Positions 33,849 through 46,734 of a stretch of 64,000 nt of DNA are shown piece by piece. Origin of the DNA: UBA1268 sp965662195 (GTDB lineage Bacteria; Planctomycetota; Planctomycetia; Pirellulales; UBA1268); assembly GCA_965662195.1 (NCBI GenBank), contig CBFIHA010000001.1, positions 1 through 64,000 of the forward strand, written 5' to 3'. Position 1 is the first letter of the stretch. Each line of letters begins with the position of its first letter. The translations under genes were made by a program, and so were the position numbers. Below the pieces are notes generated by a model. It was not told where the DNA came from. It worked only from the letters and a program-made list of their open reading frames with translations, and ran no database searches.

Positions 33849-35144
33849 TCACACCTCCAACAGCAGGCGGGTCGGATCCTCGATCGTGTCCTTGACCCGC
33901 TTCAAGAAGGTCACCGCCTCGCGGCCGTCGACCAGCCGATGATCGTAAGTGAGGGCAAGATACATCATCGGACGGATCACCACCTGGCCATCGACTGCCA
34001 TCGGCCGCTCCTGGATGGCATGCAGGCCGAGGATCCCGCTCTGGGGTGGATTGATGATTGGGGTGCTCATCATTGAGCCGTAGACGCCACCGTTGGAGAT
34101 CGTGAAGGTGCCACCCTGCAGCTCTTCGAGCTTCAATTTATTGTCGGCCGCCCGCCGGGCGAAGTCACCAATCGCCTGTTCGATCTCGGCAAAGTTCAGC
34201 TGCTCGGCGTTTCGGAGGACCGGCACGACGAGGCCCTTGCCACCACCAACGGCAATACCGATGTCACAGTAGTCGCGGTAGACGATGTGCGGATCCCGGA
34301 ACTCGGCATTCACCTGGGGCACCGCCCGCAGGGCCTCGACCGCGGCCCGGACGAAAAACGACATGAACCCGAGTTTCACGCCATACCGGTCGGCGAAGGA
34401 ATCTTTGAACTTCTTTCGCACCGCCATCACCGCCGACATATCAACCTCATTGAATGTCGTCAGCAAGGCCGCCTCATGCTGGGCCTCGACGAGTCGCTCA
34501 GCAATCCGCCGTCGAATCGGGCTGATCAGTACAGCTCGCTCGGCCCGTTCAGCTGTCGATTCCGCAGCGAGTGAGGTGGTACCACTGAGCGCCGGGGCTG
34601 CCGCCGCGGGCCTTGGCGCCGGAGCGGAGGCCGCCGCGGCAGCCCGCTGTGCCGGCCCCGAAGCGGCAGCAACAGCGTCACTCTTGGTCACACGGCCACC
34701 CGGTCCGGAACCGGCGACCGACTGCGGCGGGATGCCAGCCTCCCCCAGCACCCGGGCGGCAGCCGGCATGACCGGGCCGGCCCCCGAGGCTGCCGGCTGA
34801 ACCGAGCCGATCATGGTGCTGCCTTCCCGACGCCGGACATCGACCGACTGCGGCTGCGGGGGGGTGGACGGAACCACTGGGGCTACCGGTTCCGAGGTGC
34901 CCGCCCCGACCGCCTCGAGATAACCGATCACCTCGCCGACGGTCGCCTGCTCACCGGCCTGCTTGAGAATCTGACTGATCACCCCCGCCGACGGTGCCGG
35001 CAGCTCAACCGTCGCCTTGTCACTCTCAATTTCGACCACCGAGTCATCGGCGGCAACCTGCTCTCCGACTCCTTTTTTCCATGTGCCGATCATCACCTCG
35101 GTGATCGATTCACCGACTTCTGGAACCTTCAATTCGATCGCCAT
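33849..35144 (-). CDS. sucB: dihydrolipoyl succinyltransferase (E2 of OGDH)
   Basis: The 431-residue protein has an N-terminal lipoyl domain with the lipoyl Lys in VVEIESDKATVELPAP, an Ala/Pro-rich linker, an E3-binding domain (PAAARVLGEAGIPPQSVAGSGPGGRVTKSD), another Ala-rich linker and a catalytic acyltransferase core ending LTYDHRLVDGREAV, with the DHR-DG active site. The substrate set (IADRYGVKLGFMSFFVRA) matches SucB rather than AceF. ATG has AAGGG upstream. It is between sucA and lpd in the same direction, so it forms the 2-oxoglutarate dehydrogenase core for the citric acid cycle. Confidence 0.93.
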   Translation of the reverse strand: MAIELKVPEVGESITEVMIGTWKKGVGEQVAADDSVVEIESDKATVELPAPSAGVISQILKQAGEQATVGEVIGYLEAVGAGTSEPVAPVVPSTPPQPQSVDVRRREGSTMIGSVQPAASGAGPVMPAAARVLGEAGIPPQSVAGSGPGGRVTKSDAVAAASGPAQRAAAAASAPAPRPAAAAPALSGTTSLAAESTAERAERAVLISPIRRRIAERLVEAQHEAALLTTFNEVDMSAVMAVRKKFKDSFADRYGVKLGFMSFFVRAAVEALRAVPQVNAEFRDPHIVYRDYCDIGIAVGGGKGLVVPVLRNAEQLNFAEIEQAIGDFARRAADNKLKLEELQGGTFTISNGGVYGSMMSTPIINPPQSGILGLHAIQERPMAVDGQVVIRPMMYLALTYDHRLVDGREAVTFLKRVKDTIEDPTRLLLEV

Positions 35145-35295
35145 GGAACCCTTCGCCGCTCAGAGAAATACCGGTTGGTGCACTTGGTCATTCCGACCTT
35201 CGGATGACCTGCCAGACGTGACGAAGCCAAATCATAGCCAACCTTGACCCAATCCGTGGAGGCCCCCCGGCTCGACGGCCCGGACCGACCAGCTT

Positions 35296-38200
35296 TCAGC
35301 TGTGGAAGGCGGCTGAAAGGAGTTCGTTCTGTTCAAGGTCATGGCTCTTCTTGGAGCCGGTGGCAGGACTGGCCGCGCTCTGGCGGCAGACCCCGGAGAA
35401 GGGCAGCCGGTCAAAGAGTCGTTCACCGAAGTGAATCCGCAGGAACCGCCAGGCCCCCATGTTCTCGGGCTCTTCCTGGACCCAGATCACCGGCGTGCCG
35501 TCGGCGTAGCCGGCCAGGGCCTCCTCCAACGGCTTCCGCGGCAGCGGATAGAGTTGTTCAACCCTGACAATCGCCACGTCCTGCCGCTCAAGCTCTTCCC
35601 GCCGCTTCTCCAGCTCATAGGCGACCTTTCCCGTACACAGCAGCACCCGGTGGACGCCCTCCGGCGGCCGGCCCGACCGGTCGGGAATGACCCGCTGGAA
35701 GCTGCCTTCGGCCAGGTCGTCGAGGCTCGAGACACACCTGGGATGCCGCAGCAGACTCTTGGGCGTCATCACCACCAGCGGCTTTCGCCAGATCCGCAGC
35801 ACCTGCCGGCGGAGACAATGGAACAACTGGGCGGGCGTGGTCGGCTGGACCACCTGAATGTTGTCCTTGGCCGCCAGCAACAAAAACCGCTCCAGCCGGG
35901 CGCTGGAATGCTCCGGCCCCATCCCCTCAAAGCCATGCGGTAGCAGCAGCACAATGCCCGAGAGCCGATTCCACTTGTCCTCGGCCGAGACAATGAACTG
36001 GTCGATCACCACCTGGGAGACATTGACAAAATCACCAAACTGGGCCTCCCACATCACCAGCCCGTCAGGACAGTCGAGGCTGTAGCCGTACTCGAAACCC
36101 AGCACGCCCGATTCCGACAAAGGACTGTTGTAAATCTCCACCGGTGCCTGATCGGGAGAGAGCCGGGCCAGCGGACAGACGGTATCGTCGGTGATGCGGT
36201 CATGAATGACGGCATGCCGGTGACTGAAGGTGCCCCGCTCGCTGTCCTGCCCGGAAAGCCGAACCCGCAGCCCCTGCACCGCCAGGCTGCCCATCGCCAG
36301 GGCCTCGGCCGCCGACCAATCGAGCGGCTGGTTGCCATCGGCCATTGCCAGCCGGGCATCGAGCAGTTTGCGAATCTTGGCGTGCGGCTCGAACCCGCCT
36401 GGGAGTACCGTGAGCTGGCGGAGCAGATCCGAAAGCATTTCGCGACGGACGCCGGTCTCGACGTCGGCGGCCTCCTTCTCGCGGCCACCGATGTAGAAGG
36501 CCCAGACGCCGGCGACATCACTGCGGTGGACGTAATCCTCGCGTTTGGCAGCCGAAAGCTCCGCATCGAGACGGGTGCGGTGTTCGTCGGCAATCCGCAT
36601 GGCCTCTTCCCGGGTCACCTCGCCCAGGGTGAGCAGCTTCTTCAGGTAGCTTTCGTGGACGCTCGGCTGCTGTTCGATCACCCGGTAGAGCGCCGGCTGG
36701 GTGAAGGCCGGCTCATCGGCCTCGTTGTGGCCGCGGCGGCGGAAGCAGTACATGTCGATGACCACATCCCGCTGGAACTCGCGGCGGAAGTCCATCGCCA
36801 AGCTGACCACCTGGGCCACCGCCTCGGGGTCCTCACCGTTGACATGAAAGATTGGGATTTGCAGCATCTTGGCCACGTCGGTGGCGTAGATGCATGACCG
36901 GGACTCCTGCGGACCGGTGGTGAAGCCGATCTGGTTGTTGACGATCACATGCAGGGTGCCCCCAACCCGGTAGGAGTCGAGCTCACTGAGATTGAGCGTC
37001 TCCTGAATGATCCCTTCGCCAGCGAAGGCGGCATCACCGTGGATCAGGATCACCATGCCATGCTGCCGGGCTCGATCGGACGAGCGGTCCTGCCGGGCCC
37101 GCATCCGGCCGATCGCCACCGGATTGACGTACTCGAGATGGCTGGGGTTGAAGCAGAGCGTGAGATGAACCTTGCGGCCATTCTCGGCCACATAGTCGGT
37201 GGAGTGGCCAAGATGGTACTTCACATCGCCACGGCCGACGTGCAACTCGGGGTCGAGATCGGCAAACTCCCGGAAGATCCGCTGCGGGCTCTTCCCCATG
37301 ATGTTGGCCAGCACATTCAGCCGGCCCCGATGGGCCATCGCCATCACCACATCGTTGATGTCCTGTGAAGCAGCCCGCTCAATCGCCATTTCGACCAGCG
37401 GAATCAGGCTCTCAGAGCCCTCCAGTGAAAAACTCTTTGAGCCGAGGAACCGTTTCTGGATGAACTCCTCGAAGACGGCGGCCGTGGTCATCTGCCGATA
37501 GATCCGCAGCTGCTGCCGGCGATCGAGCTGGATCCGGTTTTCACAGCCCTCCATCCGCACCTGCAGCCACTGCCGCACCAGCAGGTCGTCCATGTGCATG
37601 AACTGCACGCCGATCGACCGGCAATAGGTGTTGTGCAGCCGCCGGATGATCTGCCGCAGGGACATCGACTGCGGCCCCTCAATCGTGTCGGTCGAGAAGA
37701 CCCGGTCCATGTCCTCTTCGGTAAGATCATAAAAAGCGGGGTCGAGCTCCGGCAGGCCCGGTCGGGGGCGGCCCAGCGGGTCGATGTCGGCGGTGAGATG
37801 CCCCCGAACACGATAGGCCCGCACCAGCTGGTCAACCCGGTCCTGCAGGAAGGCAAACCGCTCGTCGCCGCTCAGCCGGAGGGCATTCGGAAGCGGTGCC
37901 GGTTTTTCCTCGCCGGCCGGAGCATCGGGCAGCGACACCTCGCCACCGGCGATGGCCACCGCATGCCCCGTGGCGATGCCCTCGGGCGAAACCATGGTGT
38001 CATCGTCGAGCAGCGTCGCCGGCGACGGCACCGCAGCAGTCGGCTGCAGCGTCGCCAACGGGCTGGAGTTGGCATCCTGCAGCGACCGGCCATTGCCCGC
38101 TACCGCTGGTGGGCCGGGCACGGCAGGCAGAACATGCGTTCCAGCCTGCCCGTTGCCGGCGTGCCCGTTGGCCACCGGGGCGTTCGCCGGGGTAGCAAGC

Positions 38201-38325
38201 GACTCGAAGTACCGTTGCCAGTCGGCGGGTACGCTCGTGGGGTCGCTCTGATAATGGGCGAAAAGATCCTCGAGAAACGCAAGATTCGCCGTCCCGGCCG
38301 AATCAATGCTCGCGGTGGTGGTCAC
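35296..38325 (-). CDS. sucA: 2-oxoglutarate dehydrogenase E1
   Basis: The 1,009-residue thiamine-diphosphate enzyme decarboxylates 2-oxoglutarate and transfers succinyl to SucB. It has the N-terminal E2-binding stretch (NLAFLEDLFAHYQSDPTSV), the core motif AMAHRGRLNVLANIMGK, the ThDP and magnesium site (HGDAAFAGEGI and VNNQIGFTTG), and GFEYGYSLDCPDGLVMWEAQFGDF in the pyrimidine domain. The region after the N-terminal stretch (about residues 50-125) is a low-complexity Ala/Pro/Gly linker. GTG is the start codon. It lies 15 bp after aceF and 151 bp before sucB on the same strand. Confidence 0.95.
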   Translation of the reverse strand: MTTTASIDSAGTANLAFLEDLFAHYQSDPTSVPADWQRYFESLATPANAPVANGHAGNGQAGTHVLPAVPGPPAVAGNGRSLQDANSSPLATLQPTAAVPSPATLLDDDTMVSPEGIATGHAVAIAGGEVSLPDAPAGEEKPAPLPNALRLSGDERFAFLQDRVDQLVRAYRVRGHLTADIDPLGRPRPGLPELDPAFYDLTEEDMDRVFSTDTIEGPQSMSLRQIIRRLHNTYCRSIGVQFMHMDDLLVRQWLQVRMEGCENRIQLDRRQQLRIYRQMTTAAVFEEFIQKRFLGSKSFSLEGSESLIPLVEMAIERAASQDINDVVMAMAHRGRLNVLANIMGKSPQRIFREFADLDPELHVGRGDVKYHLGHSTDYVAENGRKVHLTLCFNPSHLEYVNPVAIGRMRARQDRSSDRARQHGMVILIHGDAAFAGEGIIQETLNLSELDSYRVGGTLHVIVNNQIGFTTGPQESRSCIYATDVAKMLQIPIFHVNGEDPEAVAQVVSLAMDFRREFQRDVVIDMYCFRRRGHNEADEPAFTQPALYRVIEQQPSVHESYLKKLLTLGEVTREEAMRIADEHRTRLDAELSAAKREDYVHRSDVAGVWAFYIGGREKEAADVETGVRREMLSDLLRQLTVLPGGFEPHAKIRKLLDARLAMADGNQPLDWSAAEALAMGSLAVQGLRVRLSGQDSERGTFSHRHAVIHDRITDDTVCPLARLSPDQAPVEIYNSPLSESGVLGFEYGYSLDCPDGLVMWEAQFGDFVNVSQVVIDQFIVSAEDKWNRLSGIVLLLPHGFEGMGPEHSSARLERFLLLAAKDNIQVVQPTTPAQLFHCLRRQVLRIWRKPLVVMTPKSLLRHPRCVSSLDDLAEGSFQRVIPDRSGRPPEGVHRVLLCTGKVAYELEKRREELERQDVAIVRVEQLYPLPRKPLEEALAGYADGTPVIWVQEEPENMGAWRFLRIHFGERLFDRLPFSGVCRQSAASPATGSKKSHDLEQNELLSAAFHS

Positions 38326-38340
38326 GGTGGGTTCCGTTGG

Positions 38341-39669
38341 TCACATGGCCAGCAGCAGCCGGCCGGGGCTTTCGAGATAGCCGATCACTTCCTTCAGAAA
38401 TCTGGCCGCCAAGGCACCGTCGATGACCCGGTGGTCATACGACAGCGACAAAGGCATCATCAGGCGGGGTTCAATCCGGTCTTCATGGACCACCGGCAGT
38501 TTTCTTGACCGGCCAATCAGCAAGATGGCCACCTCGGGCCAGTTGATGATCGGCGTCGAGTAGCTGCCTCCGATGGCCCCAAGATTGCTGATGGTGAAGG
38601 TCCCGCCACGGAGGTCTTCAACACCATACTGGGCATTCTTCGCCTTCTCCGCCGTCTGGGCAATCTCCTGGGCGATGTGCGGAATCGACTGCTTATCGCA
38701 GTCCCGCAGCACCGGCACCACCAGCCCCCGCGGCGTGTCGACCGCCAGGCCGACGTTCACGTAATCCTTGTAGATCAGTTCGCCCTTCTCCATGTCGACC
38801 GAGGCATTCACCACCGGGTGCTGCCGCAGCGAGAGGCTGACCGCCTTGACGACAAACGCCAGAGCCGTGAGCTTGACGTCGGTCTTGGCATACTCGGCCG
38901 CACTCTCCTTCCGCAACCGCTCCAGTTCGGTGACGTCGGCGTCATCAAAGTTGGTCAAATGCGGGATGGTCGAAACGCTACGAACCATGTTGACGGCAAT
39001 TGTCTTTCGCATCCGCGACATTTGCTCGCGGTGAATCGGCCCCCAATCGTCTCGCTCGCCGCCAGAGGCCGTCCGCTGCATTGCAGTGCCACCAGCACCG
39101 CCCCGACGAACCGCCGCAACGACGTCCTCACGGACAATCCTGCCTGACGGGCCACTCCCCTCCACCCGCGAAAGATCGACGCCCAACTCGCGGGCCAGAC
39201 GGCGAACGGCAGGGCCGGCGGGCTCAACGGCGGCCTGGTGATCGCCGCTGGGCTCAGCCCTTCCGTTGGGATGGCTGGCAGGTGCCGGCTCAGCAACCGC
39301 GACGGGCTGTGGTGCCGGCGCTGGTGGCTCTGCCGGTGCCGGAGCCGGTGCATGGGACTGGGACTTGGCGGGCGGGGCCGGTACCGCGGGGGCAGCGGTT
39401 GGTGCAGACGCAGCCACGGGTGCTGCCGCTCCGGCCGGCTCCAGCGACAGGAGTTGCTGGCCTACCGCCACGGTCTCACCCTTTTTGACCAGCACTTCCT
39501 TGACGACACCGCCCGGCGGACAGGGCACCTCAATCACCGCCTTATCGGTCTCGACCTCGAGCACAGCCTGTCCTGGTTTGACCGTATCGCCGGGACCAAC
39601 CAGAACCGAAACAACGTCTCCGGAGTCGATGTTCTCACCCAGGTCGGGCAATGTGAATGCTGTCGCCAT
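38341..39669 (-). CDS. aceF: dihydrolipoyl acetyltransferase (E2 of PDH)
   Basis: The 442-residue protein has one lipoyl domain (Lys in VLEVETDKAVIEVPCP), a long Ala/Pro linker (about 85-155), an E3-binding domain (AVRRLARELGVDLSRVEGSGPSGRI) and a catalytic core ending SLSYDHRVIDGALAARF. Pairing with AceE, a homodimeric E1, indicates pyruvate dehydrogenase. It has one lipoyl domain, against three in E. coli AceF. It is separated from aceE by 155 bp that include a possible promoter, and is followed by sucA after 15 bp, so PDH-E2 and OGDH may share a transcript. Confidence 0.92.
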   Translation of the reverse strand: MATAFTLPDLGENIDSGDVVSVLVGPGDTVKPGQAVLEVETDKAVIEVPCPPGGVVKEVLVKKGETVAVGQQLLSLEPAGAAAPVAASAPTAAPAVPAPPAKSQSHAPAPAPAEPPAPAPQPVAVAEPAPASHPNGRAEPSGDHQAAVEPAGPAVRRLARELGVDLSRVEGSGPSGRIVREDVVAAVRRGGAGGTAMQRTASGGERDDWGPIHREQMSRMRKTIAVNMVRSVSTIPHLTNFDDADVTELERLRKESAAEYAKTDVKLTALAFVVKAVSLSLRQHPVVNASVDMEKGELIYKDYVNVGLAVDTPRGLVVPVLRDCDKQSIPHIAQEIAQTAEKAKNAQYGVEDLRGGTFTISNLGAIGGSYSTPIINWPEVAILLIGRSRKLPVVHEDRIEPRLMMPLSLSYDHRVIDGALAARFLKEVIGYLESPGRLLLAM

Positions 39670-39753
39670 GCTCGCTCACAAAGTGGTCAAAACGTTGCTG
39701 AAAGCGGCTCAAACGTGGCTCAGCAGGCTGCTGCAGGCCGCTTTAGTCGATCT

Positions 39754-39782
39754 TATTAAATAGTAGCAGATGTTTCGGACAA
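39754..39782 (-). promoter_or_regulatory. possible promoter ahead of aceF-sucA-sucB-lpd
   Basis: On the minus strand TTGTCC (39782-39777) and TTAATA (39759-39754) are spaced by 17 bp in an unusually AT-rich island between aceE and aceF. The match to a sigma70 promoter is moderate. Confidence 0.35.
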
Positions 39783-39824
39783 ACACGCCCGCATCACAGA
39801 GAAATTTCACCAGAGTGACCGTCA

Positions 39825-42674
<2,850 letters not shown>

Positions 42675-42789
42675 CGATTTCTCCAAGGCAGAAGCTGATT
42701 GCTCGAAGGATTATCCCGACACGGGCAGCGGCCGTAAAGCCTATTGCCAGCAACGGGTGAAAGAACCGGGCCGCCCGGCTGCGAGGAGC

Positions 42790-44211
42790 CTACCGGGCCG
42801 GCGTCTCCGAGCGGGGACGGTAAATCTCGGTCGCCACCCCGAAATAGTTTTCTGCCGAAAAGGCGACCGTTTCGCCGAGGGTGGGGTGGGGATGAATCGT
42901 TTCGGAGAGATCCCGGGCCGAGCAGCCCATCTCGATCGCCAGAGTACCCTCGGCGATCAACTCTCCCGCCCCAGCGCCGACGATGCCGACACCGAGCACC
43001 CGGTCGGTCTCGGGATCGACCAGCATCTTGGTCATGCCGTCGATCCGCCCGAGGGCGTGGGCCCGGCCACTCGCCGCCCAGGGGTAGCGGCTGATCTCAA
43101 CCTCCCGGCCAGCCGCCGCAGCCTCCTGCTCGGTCAGGCCGGCCCAGGCAATTTCGGGATCGGTGAAGACCACCGCCGGAATCGCCCGCGGCTCGAACAA
43201 CGCCGGTTCGCCATGCAATGCCTCCACCGCCACTTTGCCCTGATGACTGGCACGGTGGGCCAGCATTGGCTCGCCACAGACATCACCGATCGCCAGGATC
43301 TTCGGATCGGCTGTCCGCTGCTGGCGGTCGACCCCGACAAATCCTTTGGAGTCAATAACCACCCCGGTGTTCTCCAGGCCGATGCCATCCGAGTTCGGCC
43401 GCCGGCCCACTGCCACCAGCACCCGGGAAAAGGTCTGGCTGGTCGCCCCGTCCGGCCCCTCGAAGAAGACCTCGATGCCGTCACCCCGATCCTCCAGCCG
43501 CACCACCCTGGTCTCAAGCCGGATCGCGGTAAAGAGCTTTTCGAGCCGCTTCTGCAGCGGTTTGACCAGATCACGATCAGCCCCGGGCAGCAGGCCGTCG
43601 GTCAGTTCGACAACCGATACCTGGGAGCCGAGTTCGCCATAGACGGTGCCCATTTCCAGGCCGATGTACCCGCCGCCGATCACCAGCAGCGACTCCGGAA
43701 TATCTGCCAGTTCCAACGCGGTCGTGGAATCCATCACCCGGGGGCTGCCGATGTCAAAGGCCGGGATTTTGGCCGGCCGGGATCCGCTGGCGAGGATGCA
43801 GTGGTCATAGGTGAGCGTTTCGCTGCCGCCATCAGCCAGGGCGATCGCCAGACTGCTGGAGTCGGCGAACCGGGCCTCCCCTTGGACCACGCGGACATTC
43901 CGTCGTTTCGCCAGTTGGGCCAGTCCCCCGGTGAGGGCTCCGATCACCTTTTCCTTGCGGGCCCGGAGGGCATCGATCGCGATGGTCGGCTTCGCAAAGC
44001 TGATTCCCCACTCTTCCATTTCACGGGCCTCAGCCAGCACCCGGCCAACATGCAGGAGTGCCTTGGAAGGGATGCAGCCCCGCAGCAGGCAGGTGCCCCC
44101 CAGCCGTGGATCCTTCTCGATGAGGGTCACCTCGATGCCAAGATCGGCGGCCAGAAAAGCTGCTGCGTAGCCGCCCGGTCCGCCACCGAGCACCACCAGG
44201 GGTGCGTGCAT
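42790..44211 (-). CDS. lpdA: dihydrolipoamide dehydrogenase (E3), PDH-associated
   Basis: This second E3, of 473 residues, has GGGPGGYAAAFLAADLG for FAD, GGTCLLRGCIPSKALL with the redox disulfide, GGGYIGLEMGTVYG for NAD, ILAIGDVCGEP, and the C-terminal HPHPTLGETV with the catalytic His-Glu. The ATG at 44211 has AGGAG upstream; longer in-frame starts are rejected because they add a non-conserved leader. It heads the minus-strand series and precedes aceE, so it probably serves pyruvate dehydrogenase while the other lpd serves OGDH. The two E3 proteins are clearly divergent and not a recent duplication. Confidence 0.94.
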   Translation of the reverse strand: MHAPLVVLGGGPGGYAAAFLAADLGIEVTLIEKDPRLGGTCLLRGCIPSKALLHVGRVLAEAREMEEWGISFAKPTIAIDALRARKEKVIGALTGGLAQLAKRRNVRVVQGEARFADSSSLAIALADGGSETLTYDHCILASGSRPAKIPAFDIGSPRVMDSTTALELADIPESLLVIGGGYIGLEMGTVYGELGSQVSVVELTDGLLPGADRDLVKPLQKRLEKLFTAIRLETRVVRLEDRGDGIEVFFEGPDGATSQTFSRVLVAVGRRPNSDGIGLENTGVVIDSKGFVGVDRQQRTADPKILAIGDVCGEPMLAHRASHQGKVAVEALHGEPALFEPRAIPAVVFTDPEIAWAGLTEQEAAAAGREVEISRYPWAASGRAHALGRIDGMTKMLVDPETDRVLGVGIVGAGAGELIAEGTLAIEMGCSARDLSETIHPHPTLGETVAFSAENYFGVATEIYRPRSETPAR

Positions 44212-44322
44212 GAATAACTCCTGTTGTCGTCGACATCGAGGGGGTGCGGCCGCGGAGGGCCTTCGGGCCTGGTTCGCGAACCTTGCTGTGGCCCGGATTA
44301 CCGCTGCTGTTGTAGTTTCGCA

Positions 44323-45876
44323 ATGAGGTTCCTTCAAGAAACGCCCCGGAACTCACGTTCTGTGCAGCCCTCTTCCCTTATTCACCCCGCCGGCAGGCTG
44401 CTGGCCGGCGTCCGATCGGCCGCCTGCCTCGACCGCCGCAGCCTGGCCCTCTTCCGGATCACGACCGGCTGCCTGCTGATCGCCGACGCCGGCCTCCGCA
44501 GCCGCGACTGCTGGCTCTTCATGAGCCCAGAAGGATTCTTCCCCCTGCCCGTGCTGCGGGACTATCTGGGCCCCGGTTGCTGGTCACTCAGCTTTTTCAG
44601 CGGTGATCTTCGTTGGCAGGGGCTGGTGCTGGGGCTCGAGGCTGTCGCTGGACTGGTACTTGCGGTCGGGCTGTTCACGCCGCTGGCGAGCCTGCTGGCC
44701 TGGGTGGCCTGGGTCAGCCTGCTCCGGCGGACGGCTCCGGCCCTCAACGCGGGGGACTACTGGCTGGCCTGCCTGCTGTTCTGGGGCATGTTCCTGCCGC
44801 TGGGCGATCGCTGGTCGGTCGACGCCCGGCGGCGGCAACGGCCGGCCGGCGGCGATGCCTGTTCACTCGCTGCGGCTGCTTTCGTGATGCAGGTGCTCGT
44901 TGTCTATCTGATTGCCGGGACCGCGAAGCTCGGCGGGGCCTGGCTGGACGGTACGGCCGTTGGCTTCGCGTTATCGCCCCACGATCACGGCACCCCCTGG
45001 GGGGCTTGGCTCGGGGCGATCCGCTGGCTGGGCCATCTCTTGAGTTGGGGAACGGTCACGCTGGAAATCCTGGGGCCCCTGGCCTACATCGGGTGTGGAA
45101 ATCGGCAGGGTCGCCGGGTAATCGCCCTGGCCTTCGTGCTGTTTCACCTCGGCATCTGGAGCACGATGACGGTCGGCTTGTTTCCCCCGGTTGGCATCGC
45201 CGCCTGGCTGGCACTACTGCCGTTCGGGGAACCTACGCAATCTCCCGGTGTGGAAAACCGGCCGACGTGCCGCGAAGGGAGGTGGGGGCGGGTGCGGACC
45301 TGTGTCCTGACAGCCGGGGCCATCGTCGCCCTGGCCGCCGCCGCCCAGGCAACGCTGCGGCCACGGCAGCCCTCCCCCACCTGGCTGGCCACAGCGGTCA
45401 ATCTGCTCTGTCTCGACCAGTCTTGGGCCATGTTTGGCGACGTCGGCCCGGTCGAGCAATGGGCGACCGCCAGGGCGGTGCTGGCCGATGGCCGGGTTGT
45501 CGATCTACTGCGGCAGGGACGTCCTTTTCAATCGGTCCGGCCCACCGGGGGATTTTGGTCACTGCCCAACCACCGCTGGCACAAACTGTTCTGGGAGTTG
45601 CCCAAGGAGCGGCAACGTCCGCTGCGATCAGTGGTTGCCGCCGGTCTCGTGGCCGACTGGAATCGGCGGCAGCCCGCTGCGGCGGCGGTGCAGTCACTGG
45701 AACTCAGCTACACCCGGGTGAGCCATCCGGGCCGGCAGCATCCGGCTGAGTTTCCGCCGCTGACCCCCGACGGTGTCGCCCTCACCGAGGCACCGGACAC
45801 GGTGCTGAGGCAATGGGTGCTGGCCCGCTGGCCGCCGGCTGGCCGCAGCATTGAACGGTTTCTCGAGAGCCACTGA
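44323..45876 (+). CDS. HTTM-domain membrane protein
   Basis: The 517-residue protein has an N-terminal HTTM (horizontally transferred transmembrane) domain, seen as SLALFRITTGCLLIADAG, then several membrane helices (about 90-120, 150-170, 185-205, 240-290). DRWSVDARRRQRP and LIAGTAKLGGAWLDG are typical of HTTM proteins. HTTM is related to vitamin K-dependent gamma-carboxylase, but bacterial HTTM proteins have no settled function. The C-terminal 150 residues are soluble and probably periplasmic (LNLLCLDQSWAMF...). ATG 44323 is chosen over an in-frame upstream ATG at 44224. It is divergent from lpd and followed by tRNA-Leu. Confidence 0.75.
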   Translation: MRFLQETPRNSRSVQPSSLIHPAGRLLAGVRSAACLDRRSLALFRITTGCLLIADAGLRSRDCWLFMSPEGFFPLPVLRDYLGPGCWSLSFFSGDLRWQGLVLGLEAVAGLVLAVGLFTPLASLLAWVAWVSLLRRTAPALNAGDYWLACLLFWGMFLPLGDRWSVDARRRQRPAGGDACSLAAAAFVMQVLVVYLIAGTAKLGGAWLDGTAVGFALSPHDHGTPWGAWLGAIRWLGHLLSWGTVTLEILGPLAYIGCGNRQGRRVIALAFVLFHLGIWSTMTVGLFPPVGIAAWLALLPFGEPTQSPGVENRPTCREGRWGRVRTCVLTAGAIVALAAAAQATLRPRQPSPTWLATAVNLLCLDQSWAMFGDVGPVEQWATARAVLADGRVVDLLRQGRPFQSVRPTGGFWSLPNHRWHKLFWELPKERQRPLRSVVAAGLVADWNRRQPAAAAVQSLELSYTRVSHPGRQHPAEFPPLTPDGVALTEAPDTVLRQWVLARWPPAGRSIERFLESH

Positions 45877-45917
45877 GCCGGAACGGGAAACGCCCGGTAA
45901 ACTAAGGAGGATTCAAA

Positions 45918-45999
<82 letters not shown>

Positions 46000-46047
46000 C
46001 TATGCAGCCCACACGGTGACGCCGGGCCGCCGGTTGAACTGGCAGTG

Positions 46048-46359
46048 TCAGCCTTGCATCATCCGGGCCCGGGCGAGCGCGTCCTCGGCTTCGGGAATTT
46101 TGCCGGCCTTCATGCAGGCCACGCTCAAAGCTGTAAAGCTGAAGGGCTCGTTCGGCTCGAGTTCACAGACCCGGCGGGCATGCTCAACCGCTTTTTCGTG
46201 CCGCTCCAACCGGGTGCACCAGGCAGAGACGGCCGAGTGGGCCAGGGCGAAGTCGGGGTGTTCCGCGATCACCTCTTCGAGCGCCGTGACAGCCTCTTCC
46301 AGTTTGCCCTCATCCTTGAGTTTTTCTGCGGCCGCGTAGGCCTCGTCTGGAGTCGCCAT
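46048..46359 (-). CDS. small TPR protein
   Basis: The 103-residue protein consists of about three tetratricopeptide units: AYAAAEKLKDEGKLEEAVTALEEVIAEHPDFALAHSAVS, then HEKAVEHARRVCELEPNEPFSFTALSVACMKAGKIPEAEDALARA. The A...G...EAV..LE..I..HP pattern is standard for TPR. No enzymatic domain or signal peptide is present, so it probably acts as a cytoplasmic scaffold. The ATG has AAGGAA 9 bp upstream. It ends near tRNA-Leu and is divergent from lpxA. Confidence 0.8.
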   Translation of the reverse strand: MATPDEAYAAAEKLKDEGKLEEAVTALEEVIAEHPDFALAHSAVSAWCTRLERHEKAVEHARRVCELEPNEPFSFTALSVACMKAGKIPEAEDALARARMMQG

Positions 46360-46734
46360 CTGCTCTGTTCCTTTTGCTGCGTCGAAACTTCAAAAACCAA
46401 CGGAGCTGTCATTGTAGCGTTCTGCAACCGCACGGCGGCAGCCGGCATGCTGGGTGTTCCTCGGACTCCACGTCGGTCCGGTAAACAGGGCGGTCCGGGT
46501 GGATTTTGGGGAACCCCCGGAAATGGCATTGAATCTGAACCCGATCGATACCGATAAACCGCCGGTGGATTATCCGACTGTGGATCAAGTTTGCCGCTGC
46601 AGGATACGGCGATTGGCAGCCCCGAAAACCCTCGGTGTTTTCCGGCGTTGCCCAAGTGGAAAAAGGCTCTGGAAAGCTTTTCCCACCGACGATCAGACCC
46701 GCGTTCCCACACTTTTTCTCGTTGCAGGCACTTC
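46360..46734. other. intergenic region upstream of lpxA
   Basis: About 375 bp without a gene. It holds the promoter side of the TPR gene, a Gly/Cys-rich non-coding stretch, and the first copy of a 108-bp repeat (46576-46683) that ends 51 bp before the lpxA GTG. Confidence 0.6.
46576..46683 (+). repeat. 108-bp intergenic repeat, copy 1
   Basis: This stretch aligns without gaps to 47592-47699 with 79 of 108 positions identical, starting GACTGTGGA and including GCAGGAT, CGGCGA and GGAAAAAG. Internal inverted repeats (GAAAAC / GTTTTC) suggest a folded RNA or DNA element. Confidence 0.7.

Noticed and set aside
42757..44217. 486-residue plus-strand ORF opposite lpd
   Set aside because: The minus strand encodes a complete dihydrolipoamide dehydrogenase; the opposite frame is a shadow.
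44212..44322. Longer starts for lpd (44337) and the HTTM gene (44224)
   Set aside because: They would make the divergent genes overlap and remove the promoter space; ATG 44211 has AGGAG and opens at the conserved FAD-binding strand.
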